From assembly GCF_004307995.1 (NCBI RefSeq), contig NZ_SIRE01000013.1, positions 1 to 64,000 of the forward strand: a DNA stretch of 64,000 nucleotides, given 5' to 3'. Below the pieces are notes generated by a model. That model saw only the letters and a list, made by a program, of their open reading frames with translations. It was not told where the DNA came from and did no database searches. The stretch is from Paenibacillus thalictri. GTDB taxonomy: Bacteria > Bacillota > Bacilli > Paenibacillales > NBRC-103111. The position numbers and the translations under genes are program-made. This document shows positions 33,890 to 42,993 of the stretch, piece by piece (the stretch's first letter is position 1; every line of letters starts with the position of its first letter).

Positions 33890-34852
33890 TCAACTATCGC
33901 CCGTCAACCCGCCAGGTTCGGGGTTCGCATCCATCTTCGCCCGGACGATTTCCTCATTGAGTTCCCCGCCGGTACCTCCAAGGGCTTCGGTTGAAATTGC
34001 GCCGCACACATTGGCGAACCGCAGCATTTCCAGCAATGTGAAATCGTTCAAAAATGCAAAAATAAGTCCCGCATTAAATGAATCTCCGGCTCCCGTGGTG
34101 TCAAGCGGCTTGACTGGGAACGGATCCGCATGAATCTGCCCCTGATCGGGAGTCAGCAGGGATGCTCCGCGTTTTCCCCGTTTGACGGCAACCATCCCAT
34201 GACTGTGCGGCAGCAGCGAAGAAAGCCGCTCTAAGTCGGAGGTACGGTACAGATGCGTCAATTCCGTCTCGTTTGGCATAAATAAATCAGCGACTTCGGT
34301 CAGCCTCCCGATTGATTCATGATCCCACGTCTCAGAAGGATCCCACCCCACATCGAAACTGGTCGAGACACCATGGTCCTTGGCTGCCTGGAATAATGCA
34401 TACCAATGTTCCCGCATTTCACGCTGCAGGAAATACGAACCGAAGTGCACATGATCCGCTTCGTCGAGTATTTCTGCTAGCGGAACAATCTCCTGATCGA
34501 CCATAGCAATGGTCCCCAGGAACGTGAGCAAAGCCCGATCGTTTGCGTCGGACAAAGACACGGTAACACCTGTCTTCTTGCTTTTCGTTCTGACGATGTG
34601 CTTGGTCGATACCCCAAAATGATTCAGCCGCTCCACACAATAATCGCCGAATGGATCACAACCGACAATCGATACGAACCTGACATCAAGACCCAGCTGC
34701 GCTAGGCGGCATGCGGTAATAGCCGAAGAGGAACCCAGTGTGAGTTCAAACTGTTCAACCAATTTTTCCTTGTCCGGTTCAGGCACGATGTCGTCCCCCG
34801 AAAAAATGAGGTCCACGTTTAGTTCGCCTATTACATACACTGTTTTTGTCAT
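33890..34852 (-). CDS. PfkB-family carbohydrate kinase
   Basis: A 320-residue ribokinase-type sugar kinase. It starts KTVYVIGELNVDLIFSG, has the substrate-fold stretch FELTLGSSSAITACRLAQLG and the C-terminal PfkB signature DTTGAGDSFNAGLIFAFL, which holds the catalytic Asp and the anion hole. The expected reaction is ATP-dependent phosphorylation of a sugar or nucleoside. AAGGAG lies before the ATG. It is divergent from hxlAB; a kinase making a hexulose or pentulose phosphate would fit with the ribulose-monophosphate enzymes but is not proven. Confidence 0.9.
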   Translation of the reverse strand: MTKTVYVIGELNVDLIFSGDDIVPEPDKEKLVEQFELTLGSSSAITACRLAQLGLDVRFVSIVGCDPFGDYCVERLNHFGVSTKHIVRTKSKKTGVTVSLSDANDRALLTFLGTIAMVDQEIVPLAEILDEADHVHFGSYFLQREMREHWYALFQAAKDHGVSTSFDVGWDPSETWDHESIGRLTEVADLFMPNETELTHLYRTSDLERLSSLLPHSHGMVAVKRGKRGASLLTPDQGQIHADPFPVKPLDTTGAGDSFNAGLIFAFLNDFTLLEMLRFANVCGAISTEALGGTGGELNEEIVRAKMDANPEPGGLTGDS

Positions 34853-35239
34853 AATGATCTCCTTAATATGGAAAGGGGATTGTTTTAAAATTAGTTTATT
34901 CGAAGATTAACAGATCAGCAAGGGACTATTTTTTATAGTTGCAACGGCACAATAGCTCTGAGGTTTGCTTCCGTATAAAGCGGGGGAGCTCCTTTCTGAA
35001 ACGAATGAAATGGCCGAAACCTTGATCGGGGAGTCTTTGAATCTTCAAAACGGAATCTTCCTCGTAGCCAGACGCCTGATGTTGAGAATGCTCTAACGCG
35101 ATCGCAGTGTACAACGCGGGTAAGTATCGTCCAAGTAACTATCCCACGGCAAAGTGCGTACTTCCTAAAGTGAAATGGTTGCTCTACAATAGGCTTGTGT
35201 TGGAACAACAACAATCATTTACAAGGAGAGATCATTCAT
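34853..35239. other. Divergent region between the PfkB kinase and hxlA
   Basis: 387 bp without a convincing gene. The reverse strand has an open frame over 34933-35214 with no family resemblance and no ribosome site, and it is not called. A TACAAT -10 candidate for hxlA is at 35185-35190 with a poor -35. The 9-mer AAGTAACTA at 35133-35141 also occurs, inverted, upstream of hxlR (36586-36594) and may be part of an HxlR site. Confidence 0.5.
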
Positions 35240-35872
35240 ATGGAACTTCAATTGGCACTGGATCTTGTAGACATTCCCGGAGCAAAACAAGTGGTTGCGG
35301 AAGTGGCGGAGCATATAGATATCGTCGAAATCGGCACGCCGGTCGTTATTAATGAAGGGTTAAGAGCGGTAAAGGAAATCAAAGAGGCATTTCCGTCTTT
35401 GCGCGTTCTGGCTGATCTGAAAATTATGGACGCAGGTGGATATGAGGTCATGAAAGCATCGGAAGCAGGAGCGGATATTGTTACCGTTCTGGGGGCATCG
35501 GATGATTCGACAATTCGGGGTGCTGTCGAAGAAGCGAAAAAACAAAACAAAAAAATTATGGTCGACATGATCAACGTGAAGGACATTGAAAGCAGGGCTA
35601 AAGAAATCGACGCGCTTGGTGTTGATTACATCTGCGTCCATTCCGGTTACGACCATCAGGCGATAGGCAAAAACTCTTTTGAAGAGCTTACCGCGATCAA
35701 ACGTGTCGTCAAACATGCAAAAACGGCGATTGCAGGCGGCATTAAGCTGAATACGCTGCCGGAGGTCATAAAGGCTAATCCGGACCTGGTTATTGTCGGC
35801 GGCGGCATAACCGGACAAGAGGATAAAAAGGCAACTGCGGCTGAAATGAAGAGACTGGTTAGTCAGGCCTAA
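35240..35872 (+). CDS. hxlA: 3-hexulose-6-phosphate synthase
   Basis: A 210-residue TIM-barrel enzyme of the ribulose monophosphate pathway: formaldehyde + ribulose 5-phosphate to 3-hexulose 6-phosphate. The family pattern is complete: MELQLALDLVDIPGA, EIGTPVVINEG, ADLKIMDAGGYEVMKASEAGAD, IMVDMINVKD, VHSGYDHQAIGKN and AIAGGIKLNTLPEV. ATG 35240 is chosen; the frame is open from 35195 but the upstream residues are not family-like and AAGGAGAG precedes 35240. It is followed 5 bp later by hxlB, so both steps of formaldehyde fixation are made together. Confidence 0.96.
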   Translation: MELQLALDLVDIPGAKQVVAEVAEHIDIVEIGTPVVINEGLRAVKEIKEAFPSLRVLADLKIMDAGGYEVMKASEAGADIVTVLGASDDSTIRGAVEEAKKQNKKIMVDMINVKDIESRAKEIDALGVDYICVHSGYDHQAIGKNSFEELTAIKRVVKHAKTAIAGGIKLNTLPEVIKANPDLVIVGGGITGQEDKKATAAEMKRLVSQA

Positions 35873-35877
35873 TCGTC

Positions 35878-36435
35878 ATGGAAACGATAAATTATGCGGC
35901 TGAAATCGTTAAGGAGCTTCATCGTTCGGTAGAACGAATTGCCGAGGAAGAAGCTGAAACATTGGCTGACTTCATTCTGCAATCCAACAAAGTATTTGTG
36001 GCTGGCGCGGGAAGATCGGGCTTAATGGGCCGGGCTTTCGCCATGCGTCTGATGCATACCGGGATAAACGCCTATGTGGTCGGGGAAACGGTAACTCCGG
36101 GCATCGACAAGCACGATGTCCTGATTATTGGCACAGGCTCGGGGGAAACAAAAAGTTTGATCCCCATGGTTCAAAAAGCGAAAAGTTTGGGCGCATCCGT
36201 TGTTGCGATCACGATTGATCCTGAGTCGACGATTGGAAGATTGGCGGATACTGTGGTGGAGCTGCCGGGATTGCCTAAAGATCAAGCAAGCGGCGGACAA
36301 GCGACGATCCAGCCGATGGCTTCTTTGTTCGAACAGACATTATTGATATTTTACGATGCTGTCATTCTCCGGATGATGGACAAACTGGGATTGGACTCCG
36401 ACCGGATGTACGGCAGGCATGCCAACCTGGAGTAA
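35878..36435 (+). CDS. hxlB: 6-phospho-3-hexuloisomerase
   Basis: A 185-residue SIS-domain isomerase converting 3-hexulose 6-phosphate to fructose 6-phosphate, completing formaldehyde assimilation or detoxification. Motifs: VFVAGAGRSGLMGRAFAMRLMHTG (sugar-phosphate loop), IIGTGSGETKSLI and SLGASVVAITIDPESTIG; the C-terminal QPMASLFEQTLLIFYDAVI is typical. Only a weak ribosome site precedes it, so translation probably depends on hxlA. A perfect hairpin follows the stop. Confidence 0.96.
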   Translation: METINYAAEIVKELHRSVERIAEEEAETLADFILQSNKVFVAGAGRSGLMGRAFAMRLMHTGINAYVVGETVTPGIDKHDVLIIGTGSGETKSLIPMVQKAKSLGASVVAITIDPESTIGRLADTVVELPGLPKDQASGGQATIQPMASLFEQTLLIFYDAVILRMMDKLGLDSDRMYGRHANLE

Positions 36436-36447
36436 GTCAAATGTACT

Positions 36448-36479
36448 GAAAGTCCTCGCTGCTCTTGGTGAGGACTTTC
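36448..36479 (+). terminator. Hairpin after hxlB
   Basis: GAAAGTCCTC (36448-36457) pairs perfectly with GAGGACTTTC (36470-36479) across 12 nt. No T run follows, so termination may be weak and some transcripts may continue into hxlR. Confidence 0.55.
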
Positions 36480-36622
36480 ATTCATACATGAAGCCATGTG
36501 AAGTATTTTCAGTCATCGCCTTGGGCGAAAGACCTTCGTCAACCCCTCCGGTTTCCAAACAGAAAGTATATCCTTTTATCTACTGTAGTTACTTATGATA
36601 TACTATCAAGGAGGGGATGACG

Positions 36623-37045
36623 ATGGCGAACGAGGTAAAAGATCGAATCGATTTAATGGCGATTAACTGTGAGAAGGAATTGACATTGGCCTTAATAGGA
36701 GGCAAATGGAAATTAATCATTTTGTGGCATCTCGGGTTGGAAGGAACCAAACGGTTTAGCGAACTGAAAAAATTGATTCCCCATATTACGCAAAAAATGT
36801 TGACCAATCAATTGCGCGAATTGGAAGAGGATCATTTGGTATTCCGTAAAATATATCCCGAAGTTCCGCCCCGGGTCGAATATTCCTTGACGGATCATGG
36901 TGAAAGTCTCATGCCAATCTTGAAAATGATGTACAACTGGGGAAAAGATTATGGGGAACAATTCATATGGAAAGACGGACGGGCTTGCCAGGAAAGCAAG
37001 TTGGCCGATGCGAATGGACAGATTTGCAAATCGATCCAGAACTAA
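36623..37045 (+). CDS. hxlR: HxlR-family regulator
   Basis: A 140-residue winged-helix protein. The family signature is CEKELTLALIGGKWKLIILWHL near residue 15, RFSELKKLIPHITQKMLTNQLRELEEDHLV (recognition region) and PPRVEYSLTDHGESLMPIL. It has the N-terminal Cys (Cys15) that in some relatives senses electrophiles; HxlR itself activates hxlAB in response to formaldehyde. ATG 36623 is preferred to 36617 because AGGAGGGG sits 7 bp away. In Bacillus subtilis hxlR is upstream of and divergent from hxlAB, whereas here it is downstream on the same strand. Confidence 0.92.
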   Translation: MANEVKDRIDLMAINCEKELTLALIGGKWKLIILWHLGLEGTKRFSELKKLIPHITQKMLTNQLRELEEDHLVFRKIYPEVPPRVEYSLTDHGESLMPILKMMYNWGKDYGEQFIWKDGRACQESKLADANGQICKSIQN

Positions 37046-37086
37046 ATCGGCGCCACATTTTATGTAACTATAATGTTAGATATTGA

Positions 37087-37407
37087 CTAAGAAGCGGTTG
37101 CTCCCGGTCCGTGTGCCGAGGACAACCGCTTTCTTCGTTTAATATTAATGCGCAAGGCCAGCATGGTCTTCATATCGTCTTGGGCGTTGCCGATCAGTTT
37201 CAATCCGAATTTTTCGATTAATACGTTTAAGACGCCTTGGCTTACGAATTCCGGCCGCTTGGGTCCGATGCGGATGTCTTGAATGCCCAAGCTGAACAAG
37301 CCGAGAAGAATCGCCACCGCTTTTTGCTCGAACCAGGACAGGACAATGCTCACCGGCAGTTCATTGACGCTGCAACAGAATGCATCCGCCAACGCTAGGG
37401 CAATTTT
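37087..37407 (-). pseudogene. Remnant of a hybrid-cluster protein (hydroxylamine reductase) gene, C-terminal part
   Basis: On the reverse strand the frame from 37407 reads KIALALADAF, then NELPVSIVLSWFEQKAVAIL, LGIQDIRIGP and VLNVLIEKFG, the characteristic C-terminal end of Hcp. Only about 85 residues of a protein of over 500 remain; an in-frame stop lies at about 37423-37425, and the glycosidase gene occupies the place of the missing part. The homologous part ends near 37153 and the frame then runs on into the hxlR terminator. The four-cluster ligands of Hcp are lost, so this is a fossil. Confidence 0.7.
37092..37137 (+). terminator. Terminator after hxlR
   Basis: AAGCGGTTG (37092-37100) pairs perfectly with CAACCGCTT (37123-37131), followed by TTCTTCGTTT. 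It overlaps the reading frame of the hcp remnant, which supports that the remnant is not functional. Confidence 0.75.
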
Positions 37408-37432
37408 TACGGTTGATCCGGATTACCGGAAG

Positions 37433-39448
37433 TTATTCGGCGATTTTGACCGCTTCAAACAAGCCAAGCTTGTCAACTTTGACCGTCAACACGCCGTCCG
37501 TATAACTGAAAGGCAGCGCTTTGCCGGATACAAGGCTTGTCACCGATGTTGGCTCGGACGGCTGCGGCACCTTCACTTCCACGTCGGAGAGGGTAACCGG
37601 CTCATAAAACGTCACGCCAAAATGTCCGGTTCCGTTGACCAGATGAAGCAGCTTAGCCGGCTGATCCGTCTGCTGGAATAATGTCGCTTCCACCATCGGG
37701 GAGAGATTGCCTTGAATCGGCGTGATCCCGGCCACATGCTCCAGCAGATCGGCGGCGAAATCGCTGGTGTTTGTGTAGCCTTGGCGGTGGAACAGCTCTC
37801 CCGGCTTCCACGGCATGTAAATGCCTTGTCCTTGCCCGTAGCTGTGCACCGTAAAACCGGGATTGTCGGTAACCTGGGTGTAATAACAGCGCTCAGGCGG
37901 GCCAAACATATGGGGCGGAATCATCTGGAAATAAGCTTCGGTATCGGCGTTGTAATCGGCGAACACGTATGGGCCGTCCATGTAGATCAGATCGGTGACC
38001 GGAAACCGCGGGAACCGCTCTTTATGATCCAGCTTGAAATAAGCGGAACGGTTATCCTCACGTACGAGGCGAACCGCTTCAATGCCCAGACTTTTCAGCG
38101 GAATGTCCTTGCGCGGACGGTATTGTTCGTCCGTAAGTCCGCTGCGGCAGGTCGCAATGACCGTACCGCCGGCGTTTGCGAATGCGTCAAGCCTTGCGGC
38201 AAGCTCATCGCTGAGCGGCTGATAATCCGGCACAATGATCGCTTTATATTTGTCCCAGCTGAGGTTGAGCGCATTTTGTGCCATCAGTGTGTCAAACATG
38301 TAATGCTGTTCCGTCAAAAAGCGGTACCAGCCGCGGAATTCTGCTTGATTGGCGCCGGGGCCGTTCAGCAAAGCGACAGTGGAGCAGGAAGTGACATGCT
38401 GATATTCGCGTTCATTGGCCGCATGGTAATGAAACATTTCTTTAATGCCCTCATAACCCGATTGGTCCTCATGGTTATCGAGCCGTCCGATCAGGTAGTA
38501 ATCGAGACCGCCGCCATTGGCGAGATTTTGCGCGAGGCGCAGCTTCTGTTGAGGCGGGGAAACGGTCACATGCCGGTGATAATAATCGATAAAGTCTACG
38601 GTCGTGTTGCTCGAAACCATTGCCGGGTAAGAGCTGACGACCCATTTGGTGTTGTCGGAGGCGCTGTACTGCCAATGCGGCAGCGGGCGGTCAAGCGCAG
38701 TGTTTGATTCTTGGCGGACCATACCTTCCTTCAGCTCGAAATTGTTGGCGATCATGATATCCGGACGGGCGCCAAGAATCACCTTGTACATTTTTTCCGC
38801 GTATTCACTTAATGTTTTTTGTTTGAACACTTGGTACTGCCGGAATACCGGATCATTCATATCCTCGCGTTTAGGCAGCTGGGCGCCAAACATAGCCGCA
38901 AATTTGCTTTTGCAGCTGTCGCATTGGCAAATGCCGTGGTAGTTGTAACTGTAGTCCTTGACCTGATAACCGCCCATATTAAAAAAGATGCCGTCAAAGT
39001 CGAGCTCCGTAATCGCTTCTTCGATAATTTGCGGCGCATAATGCTGCTGGTAGTCGCCGTTTAAGCACACATGAATATCGCCGTTATAATCGATGATGTT
39101 GCCTTCGGGCGAAATATACGCCCATTCCGGGTGCGTTTCGTAGATCGGCCTGCGTACTTTGGAAAAGTCCGTTCTTGCAACAACTTTAATATCCGCTTTG
39201 TGGCAAGCGGCGATAATCGTCTGCAGACTGTCTCCGGTCAAATAAGGACTTTGGAAATGAAACGGCAGCTTGGTCGGATAACTGGCGATAATGCCCGCCG
39301 CGTTAATCATCACTACATTCGCTTTAAAAGCTTGCAAATCGTTCACGAACTGCTCCGCATTAATATCCAGCATGTCAATTTCACGCAGATTCGTTTGAAT
39401 CTGCCGCCAGGGGCGGTTATGCCACCACTTGGTTTCAGATCTGCTCAT
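37433..39448 (-). CDS. GHL6-like glycoside hydrolase with trimerisation-type domain
   Basis: About 671 residues, cytoplasmic (no signal peptide). The N-terminal barrel (about 1-330) has WHNRPWRQIQTNLREIDMLD, KVVARTDFSKV, HPEWAYISPEGN and DGIFFNMGGYQ, as in the hypothetical glycosyl hydrolase 6 group; a second domain (about 370-500) resembles the beta-galactosidase trimerisation fold (SWDKYKAIIVPDYQPLSDE, GGTVIATCRSG). The Asp-Gly-Ile-Phe-Phe-Asn strand end may carry a catalytic acid, but the mechanism is not assigned. The start at 39448 has GGAGGTG before it; the longer frame to 39490 lacks one. It is divergent from the AraC-type regulator and lies near two sugar importers, so it probably cleaves an imported oligosaccharide. 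Confidence 0.8.
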   Translation of the reverse strand: MSRSETKWWHNRPWRQIQTNLREIDMLDINAEQFVNDLQAFKANVVMINAAGIIASYPTKLPFHFQSPYLTGDSLQTIIAACHKADIKVVARTDFSKVRRPIYETHPEWAYISPEGNIIDYNGDIHVCLNGDYQQHYAPQIIEEAITELDFDGIFFNMGGYQVKDYSYNYHGICQCDSCKSKFAAMFGAQLPKREDMNDPVFRQYQVFKQKTLSEYAEKMYKVILGARPDIMIANNFELKEGMVRQESNTALDRPLPHWQYSASDNTKWVVSSYPAMVSSNTTVDFIDYYHRHVTVSPPQQKLRLAQNLANGGGLDYYLIGRLDNHEDQSGYEGIKEMFHYHAANEREYQHVTSCSTVALLNGPGANQAEFRGWYRFLTEQHYMFDTLMAQNALNLSWDKYKAIIVPDYQPLSDELAARLDAFANAGGTVIATCRSGLTDEQYRPRKDIPLKSLGIEAVRLVREDNRSAYFKLDHKERFPRFPVTDLIYMDGPYVFADYNADTEAYFQMIPPHMFGPPERCYYTQVTDNPGFTVHSYGQGQGIYMPWKPGELFHRQGYTNTSDFAADLLEHVAGITPIQGNLSPMVEATLFQQTDQPAKLLHLVNGTGHFGVTFYEPVTLSDVEVKVPQPSEPTSVTSLVSGKALPFSYTDGVLTVKVDKLGLFEAVKIAE

Positions 39449-39731
39449 TACAGGAAACACCTCCGAATGGGAATGGGATTTACTATGCAATACATTACAT
39501 CAATCGCTGCTGGCGTATAATAGACAATTTTTGTGGCAGCGCCAGCCTTGCCGATACGGCGGGAAATTGTCCCAAACCGCTCTATACAGCCAAGTTCGCC
39601 ACCACTGGTCATCCAATGATTTCCTGTCTTGGAACGCTTACGTCAAAAAGTGTCTGTTGTTGGCTCGGACATCCCGATTTTATGATGGAACTAAGTCCAT
39701 CGGTTCAACCGCAAAAGGAGGATATAAGGAA

Positions 39732-41990
39732 ATGAAATCGTACTTATCTCGTCTGATTTGGCTGGGATGCCTTTCGGTTTGCTTGCCCCTCGTTTTGGCT
39801 GGTATCGTGTATTACAATACTTCGATGAAACGCGAAATTGCGCATATCCAGACCAACAATCAGGATTCCTTGGGCATTGTTCAAAGATTTATCGACGACG
39901 CCATGTTTGGCGTGGTGGAGGAGCTGTCCAAAAGCGCGTTGGAGCCTTTTATTTACGAATCGTTTTTACCGCTGGAAGACACCCGGAGGGTGAACAACAA
40001 CATATCCATATTAAAGGAAGTGTCAGCGCTCTTAAACCGCAGCAAGTTCATGAAAAACGTGTATTACTTCAATTCGAACTCCAAACTGATTTTATCCAGC
40101 GCCCAGGGCAATGTGCACGAATCGTATTTTAAATACCGGGACGATTTGCAGGTCATCGGCGGCATCCGCAAGTCAACGTACTGGAAGTACCTTCCCGCAA
40201 GCCAAAAGGACGGTTATATCTCATTGATCATGACTTTGCCCACAACGTCCCCGAACCCGCAAGGAGCGCTTGTGGCGCAGGTCGAAGTTGAAAAAATCAA
40301 CGAATATCTTTCGACGATCCTGCCGCTGACCCGGAATGAATCGATTTTTGTGCTGAACAAGTCGGGTCAGGTTCTATTTCAATCGAACGATCAATCAAGA
40401 TCAGACAAGCGGGTGATCGATCCGGTTGTGCAGACCATTGCCGCCAGCCAGCAGCTATCGAATAACGCCTCCATGACGGATGACAGCGGAAACGAATATT
40501 TCTACTCCTTCCGCAAGTCTAGTCTTGGAATGACCTATGTCTCGGTCATTCCCCGCGATGAGATGGTCAAAGATTTGCGGTGGATATTATGGGCGACGAT
40601 CGCCGCGGTTGCTATTTTTTTGGCTATGGGCATATTTCTGACTATTTATAACTCCAGGCGGGTCTATCATCCGATCGGCGAGCTGGTCGATTACGGCAAG
40701 AAACTTAGCAAAGACAAGGTCGGCGCACATAGGGAAGAAACTTCGTACATTCGGGAATGTCTTGACTATTTTAACCATCAGCTGCAAGTGTCGAATAAGT
40801 GGATCGCCCAGTCGGAGCCGTCGCTGATCGAGAAATTTATGCAGCAGCTGCTGGAAGGGGACTATATGTCTTCACAACTTCTGCAAGAAGGCTGCAGGGA
40901 GTTCGGCATTCAAGCCGACCGTACATATATCGTGCTGCTTGTGAGAATCGAGGATTTCGGCAAAACCGGACGGTTCCAGCCCAAGGACAAACCGCTGCTG
41001 ATCTACGCGTTAACAAATGTGATGAACGAGCTGTTGGCCTCGTCGTCCCAGAAGGGGTACGTAATACACGATTTCCGCGGCTACGGCGTAGCGGTATTAA
41101 GTTTTGATTCTGCCGCGCTGCCCGACTTCGTCATTTGCGCAACCAGAACCTATGCGGAAAAGGTGCAATCGGCGTTATATACGTATCTGAATATCCGGGC
41201 ATCCATGGGCATCGGGCGGTCTTATCCGCATATCGCGGATATCGCTTTGTCCTACCGGGAAGCCCAGGTCGCGCTGCAAACCCGGCTGCTTAAGGAGTCG
41301 GAATCGATCCTGCAGATCGACGACAATACGGAAAAACAGCCGTTCCCCAAATATCCGCACGCCATCGAAACGATCATAACGGAAGCGTTGATTGACGGTG
41401 ATGCGGCCAGGTTTGAACAAGGCGTTCGGGATTTCAACAGGTGTGTCCAAAAAACGGAGTCGTATTATTTCGTTTACCAGAGCTACCATGTTTTGCTTGC
41501 CGCCCTGGTGTCTTCCGCCGAAAAAAAATGCGGCACCGCGCTGGGCATTTTGGAATACGATTTGTTCGATCAACTGAGGACATACCAGACTTCCGAGGAA
41601 ATATGTTTATGGTTTATCGATGTAGTCATGCCGCTGTACATGAAAGTTATGAGGGAAAACAATAATTCGCTTGGCAAAACCGCTGTCAAGGAAGTATGCA
41701 AATATATCGCCGATAATTTGGATAAAGATATTTCACTTACGGAATGCGCTGCGATGTTTGATATCAACGCCTCTTATTTAAGCCGGATTTTCAAAAAGGA
41801 GACAAACGAGTCGTTCCACACTTATTTGAGCAATTGCAAGCTGAATGAAGCGGCGCGGCTGCTGGTGGACAGCGATGAGACAATCAGTCAAATCGCCGCC
41901 ATGATCGGTTATTCCCATCGCACCTTCAACCGCGTGTTTCAACGTTTATACGGGACGTCGCCGAGCGATTACCGCAAGGTTCATCGTTGA
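39732..41990 (+). CDS. Membrane-anchored AraC-type regulator, paralogue 1
   Basis: About 752 residues: a membrane helix at 8-28 (LIWLGCLSVCLPLVLAGIVYY), a large extracellular sensor to about 283, a second helix (LWATIAAVAIFLAMGIFLTI), a cytoplasmic linker and a C-terminal AraC domain at about 653-751 with two helix-turn-helices (LTECAAMFDINASYLSRIFKKE and ISQIAAMIGYSHRTFNRVFQRL). It directly couples sugar sensing outside to transcription. The frame is open from 39429, but AAGGAGG marks ATG 39732. It is divergent from the glycosidase gene and convergent with the LplABC-type importer operon. The 3' end is duplicated in tandem. Confidence 0.9.
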   Translation: MKSYLSRLIWLGCLSVCLPLVLAGIVYYNTSMKREIAHIQTNNQDSLGIVQRFIDDAMFGVVEELSKSALEPFIYESFLPLEDTRRVNNNISILKEVSALLNRSKFMKNVYYFNSNSKLILSSAQGNVHESYFKYRDDLQVIGGIRKSTYWKYLPASQKDGYISLIMTLPTTSPNPQGALVAQVEVEKINEYLSTILPLTRNESIFVLNKSGQVLFQSNDQSRSDKRVIDPVVQTIAASQQLSNNASMTDDSGNEYFYSFRKSSLGMTYVSVIPRDEMVKDLRWILWATIAAVAIFLAMGIFLTIYNSRRVYHPIGELVDYGKKLSKDKVGAHREETSYIRECLDYFNHQLQVSNKWIAQSEPSLIEKFMQQLLEGDYMSSQLLQEGCREFGIQADRTYIVLLVRIEDFGKTGRFQPKDKPLLIYALTNVMNELLASSSQKGYVIHDFRGYGVAVLSFDSAALPDFVICATRTYAEKVQSALYTYLNIRASMGIGRSYPHIADIALSYREAQVALQTRLLKESESILQIDDNTEKQPFPKYPHAIETIITEALIDGDAARFEQGVRDFNRCVQKTESYYFVYQSYHVLLAALVSSAEKKCGTALGILEYDLFDQLRTYQTSEEICLWFIDVVMPLYMKVMRENNNSLGKTAVKEVCKYIADNLDKDISLTECAAMFDINASYLSRIFKKETNESFHTYLSNCKLNEAARLLVDSDETISQIAAMIGYSHRTFNRVFQRLYGTSPSDYRKVHR

Positions 41991-42050
41991 CGAACAAGGC
42001 AACCGCTCTTTTACCGCAAGGTTCACCGCTGACGAACAAGGCAACTGCTC
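41971..42050. repeat. 42-bp tandem duplication of the regulator gene end
   Basis: Two copies starting at 41971 and 42013 share 35 of 38 compared bases; each begins ACCGCAAGGTTCA and the first includes the stop codon of the AraC-type gene (TGA at 41988-41990). The second copy lies outside the coding region. Confidence 0.85.
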
Positions 42051-42078
42051 GCTTGTTCCGCCGATCCGGTCATCGGGG

Positions 42079-42960
42079 TTATCCTTTGATCGAGCCGAGC
42101 ATGACGCCTTTGGCGAAATACTTTTGCAGAAAAGGATATACAAGCAGGATCGGCACCATGGCAAAAGTAACCGCGGCCATACGCACCGTCTCCAGGGGCG
42201 GTATGCCGTCTGCGGCCGTACCGGAGACGCCCAGCGGCGTGGAATCCAGCACAAGCGCTTTAATTAATACTTGCAGCGTCCACTTTTTGGCGTCGGATAT
42301 ATATATCAAGGCGTTAAAATATATATTCCACTGCGAAACGGCAAAAAACAAGGTGAAAGCGGCAATCGCCGGCATCGAAAGCGGCAGCACGATTCTGCAG
42401 AAGATGCCGAGGTCGTTGCAGCCGTCCATTTTGGCCGATTCCTCCAATTCGGCAGGCAGCGAGTCCAGAAAACTTTTGACGACGATCAGCGTCCAGGCAT
42501 TTGTTAAGTTTGGCCATATAAGCGCCCAATACGAGTTAAGCAGTCCGAGGTTTTTGACGACAAGATAATTCGGCACGATGCCGGTGTGAAAAACCAGCGT
42601 GAAAATCACGAAGCCAAGCACGATTTTTCTACCGTCGAGGTCTTTCCGGGTTAAGCCGTAAGCAAGCGTAAACGTCACAATCAGCTGCAGCACCGTGCCA
42701 ACGACGGTAATAAAAACCGTGCTTTTGATGGAATCTAGAAAGTTTTGCGTCGACAAGATATATTTGTAGGCATCCAGCGACCATTTGGGCGGGAGCAAGT
42801 AAAATTTTAACGGGACATACACCGCCGGGTCCGTAAATGAAACGCTGAATATGTAAAGAAAAGGGAAAACACAAATAACGGACAAGGCTGTCAGCACGCT
42901 GTAATTGATCCAATCGGCGGCTGTCAGCCTTTTTTGATGAACCAAGCTCATTTCATCCAC
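42079..42960 (-). CDS. Carbohydrate ABC importer permease, LplC/YtcP type (set 1)
   Basis: A 293-residue permease with six helices. It begins KRLTAADWINYSVLTALSVICVFPFLYIFSVSFTDPAVYVPLKFYLLPPKW, characteristic of LplC/YtcP permeases in Paenibacillus. The ATPase-contact loop is EESAKMDGCNDLGIFCRIVLPLSMP, and the C-terminus is FLQKYFAKGVMLGSIKG. It is the third gene of the set, transcribed with LplB and the binding protein. No dedicated ATPase is present, as is usual because a shared MsmX-like ATPase serves these importers. Confidence 0.95.
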   Translation of the reverse strand: MDEMSLVHQKRLTAADWINYSVLTALSVICVFPFLYIFSVSFTDPAVYVPLKFYLLPPKWSLDAYKYILSTQNFLDSIKSTVFITVVGTVLQLIVTFTLAYGLTRKDLDGRKIVLGFVIFTLVFHTGIVPNYLVVKNLGLLNSYWALIWPNLTNAWTLIVVKSFLDSLPAELEESAKMDGCNDLGIFCRIVLPLSMPAIAAFTLFFAVSQWNIYFNALIYISDAKKWTLQVLIKALVLDSTPLGVSGTAADGIPPLETVRMAAVTFAMVPILLVYPFLQKYFAKGVMLGSIKG

Positions 42961-42993
42961 CTGCCTTAAGCGATAATATGCATTTCATGCTTG

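Noticed and set aside
34933..35214. 93-codon reverse-strand frame upstream of hxlA
   Set aside because: No start-site signal, no family resemblance, unusual Arg/Phe-rich composition; it overlaps the expected hxlA promoter.
37712..38707. 331-codon forward frame inside the glycosidase gene
   Set aside because: Antisense shadow with no domain or ribosome site; the reverse-strand glycosidase frame is complete and family-like.
41971..42050. CRISPR-like repeat
   Set aside because: Only two head-to-tail copies, without spacers, one inside a coding end; it is a simple tandem duplication.
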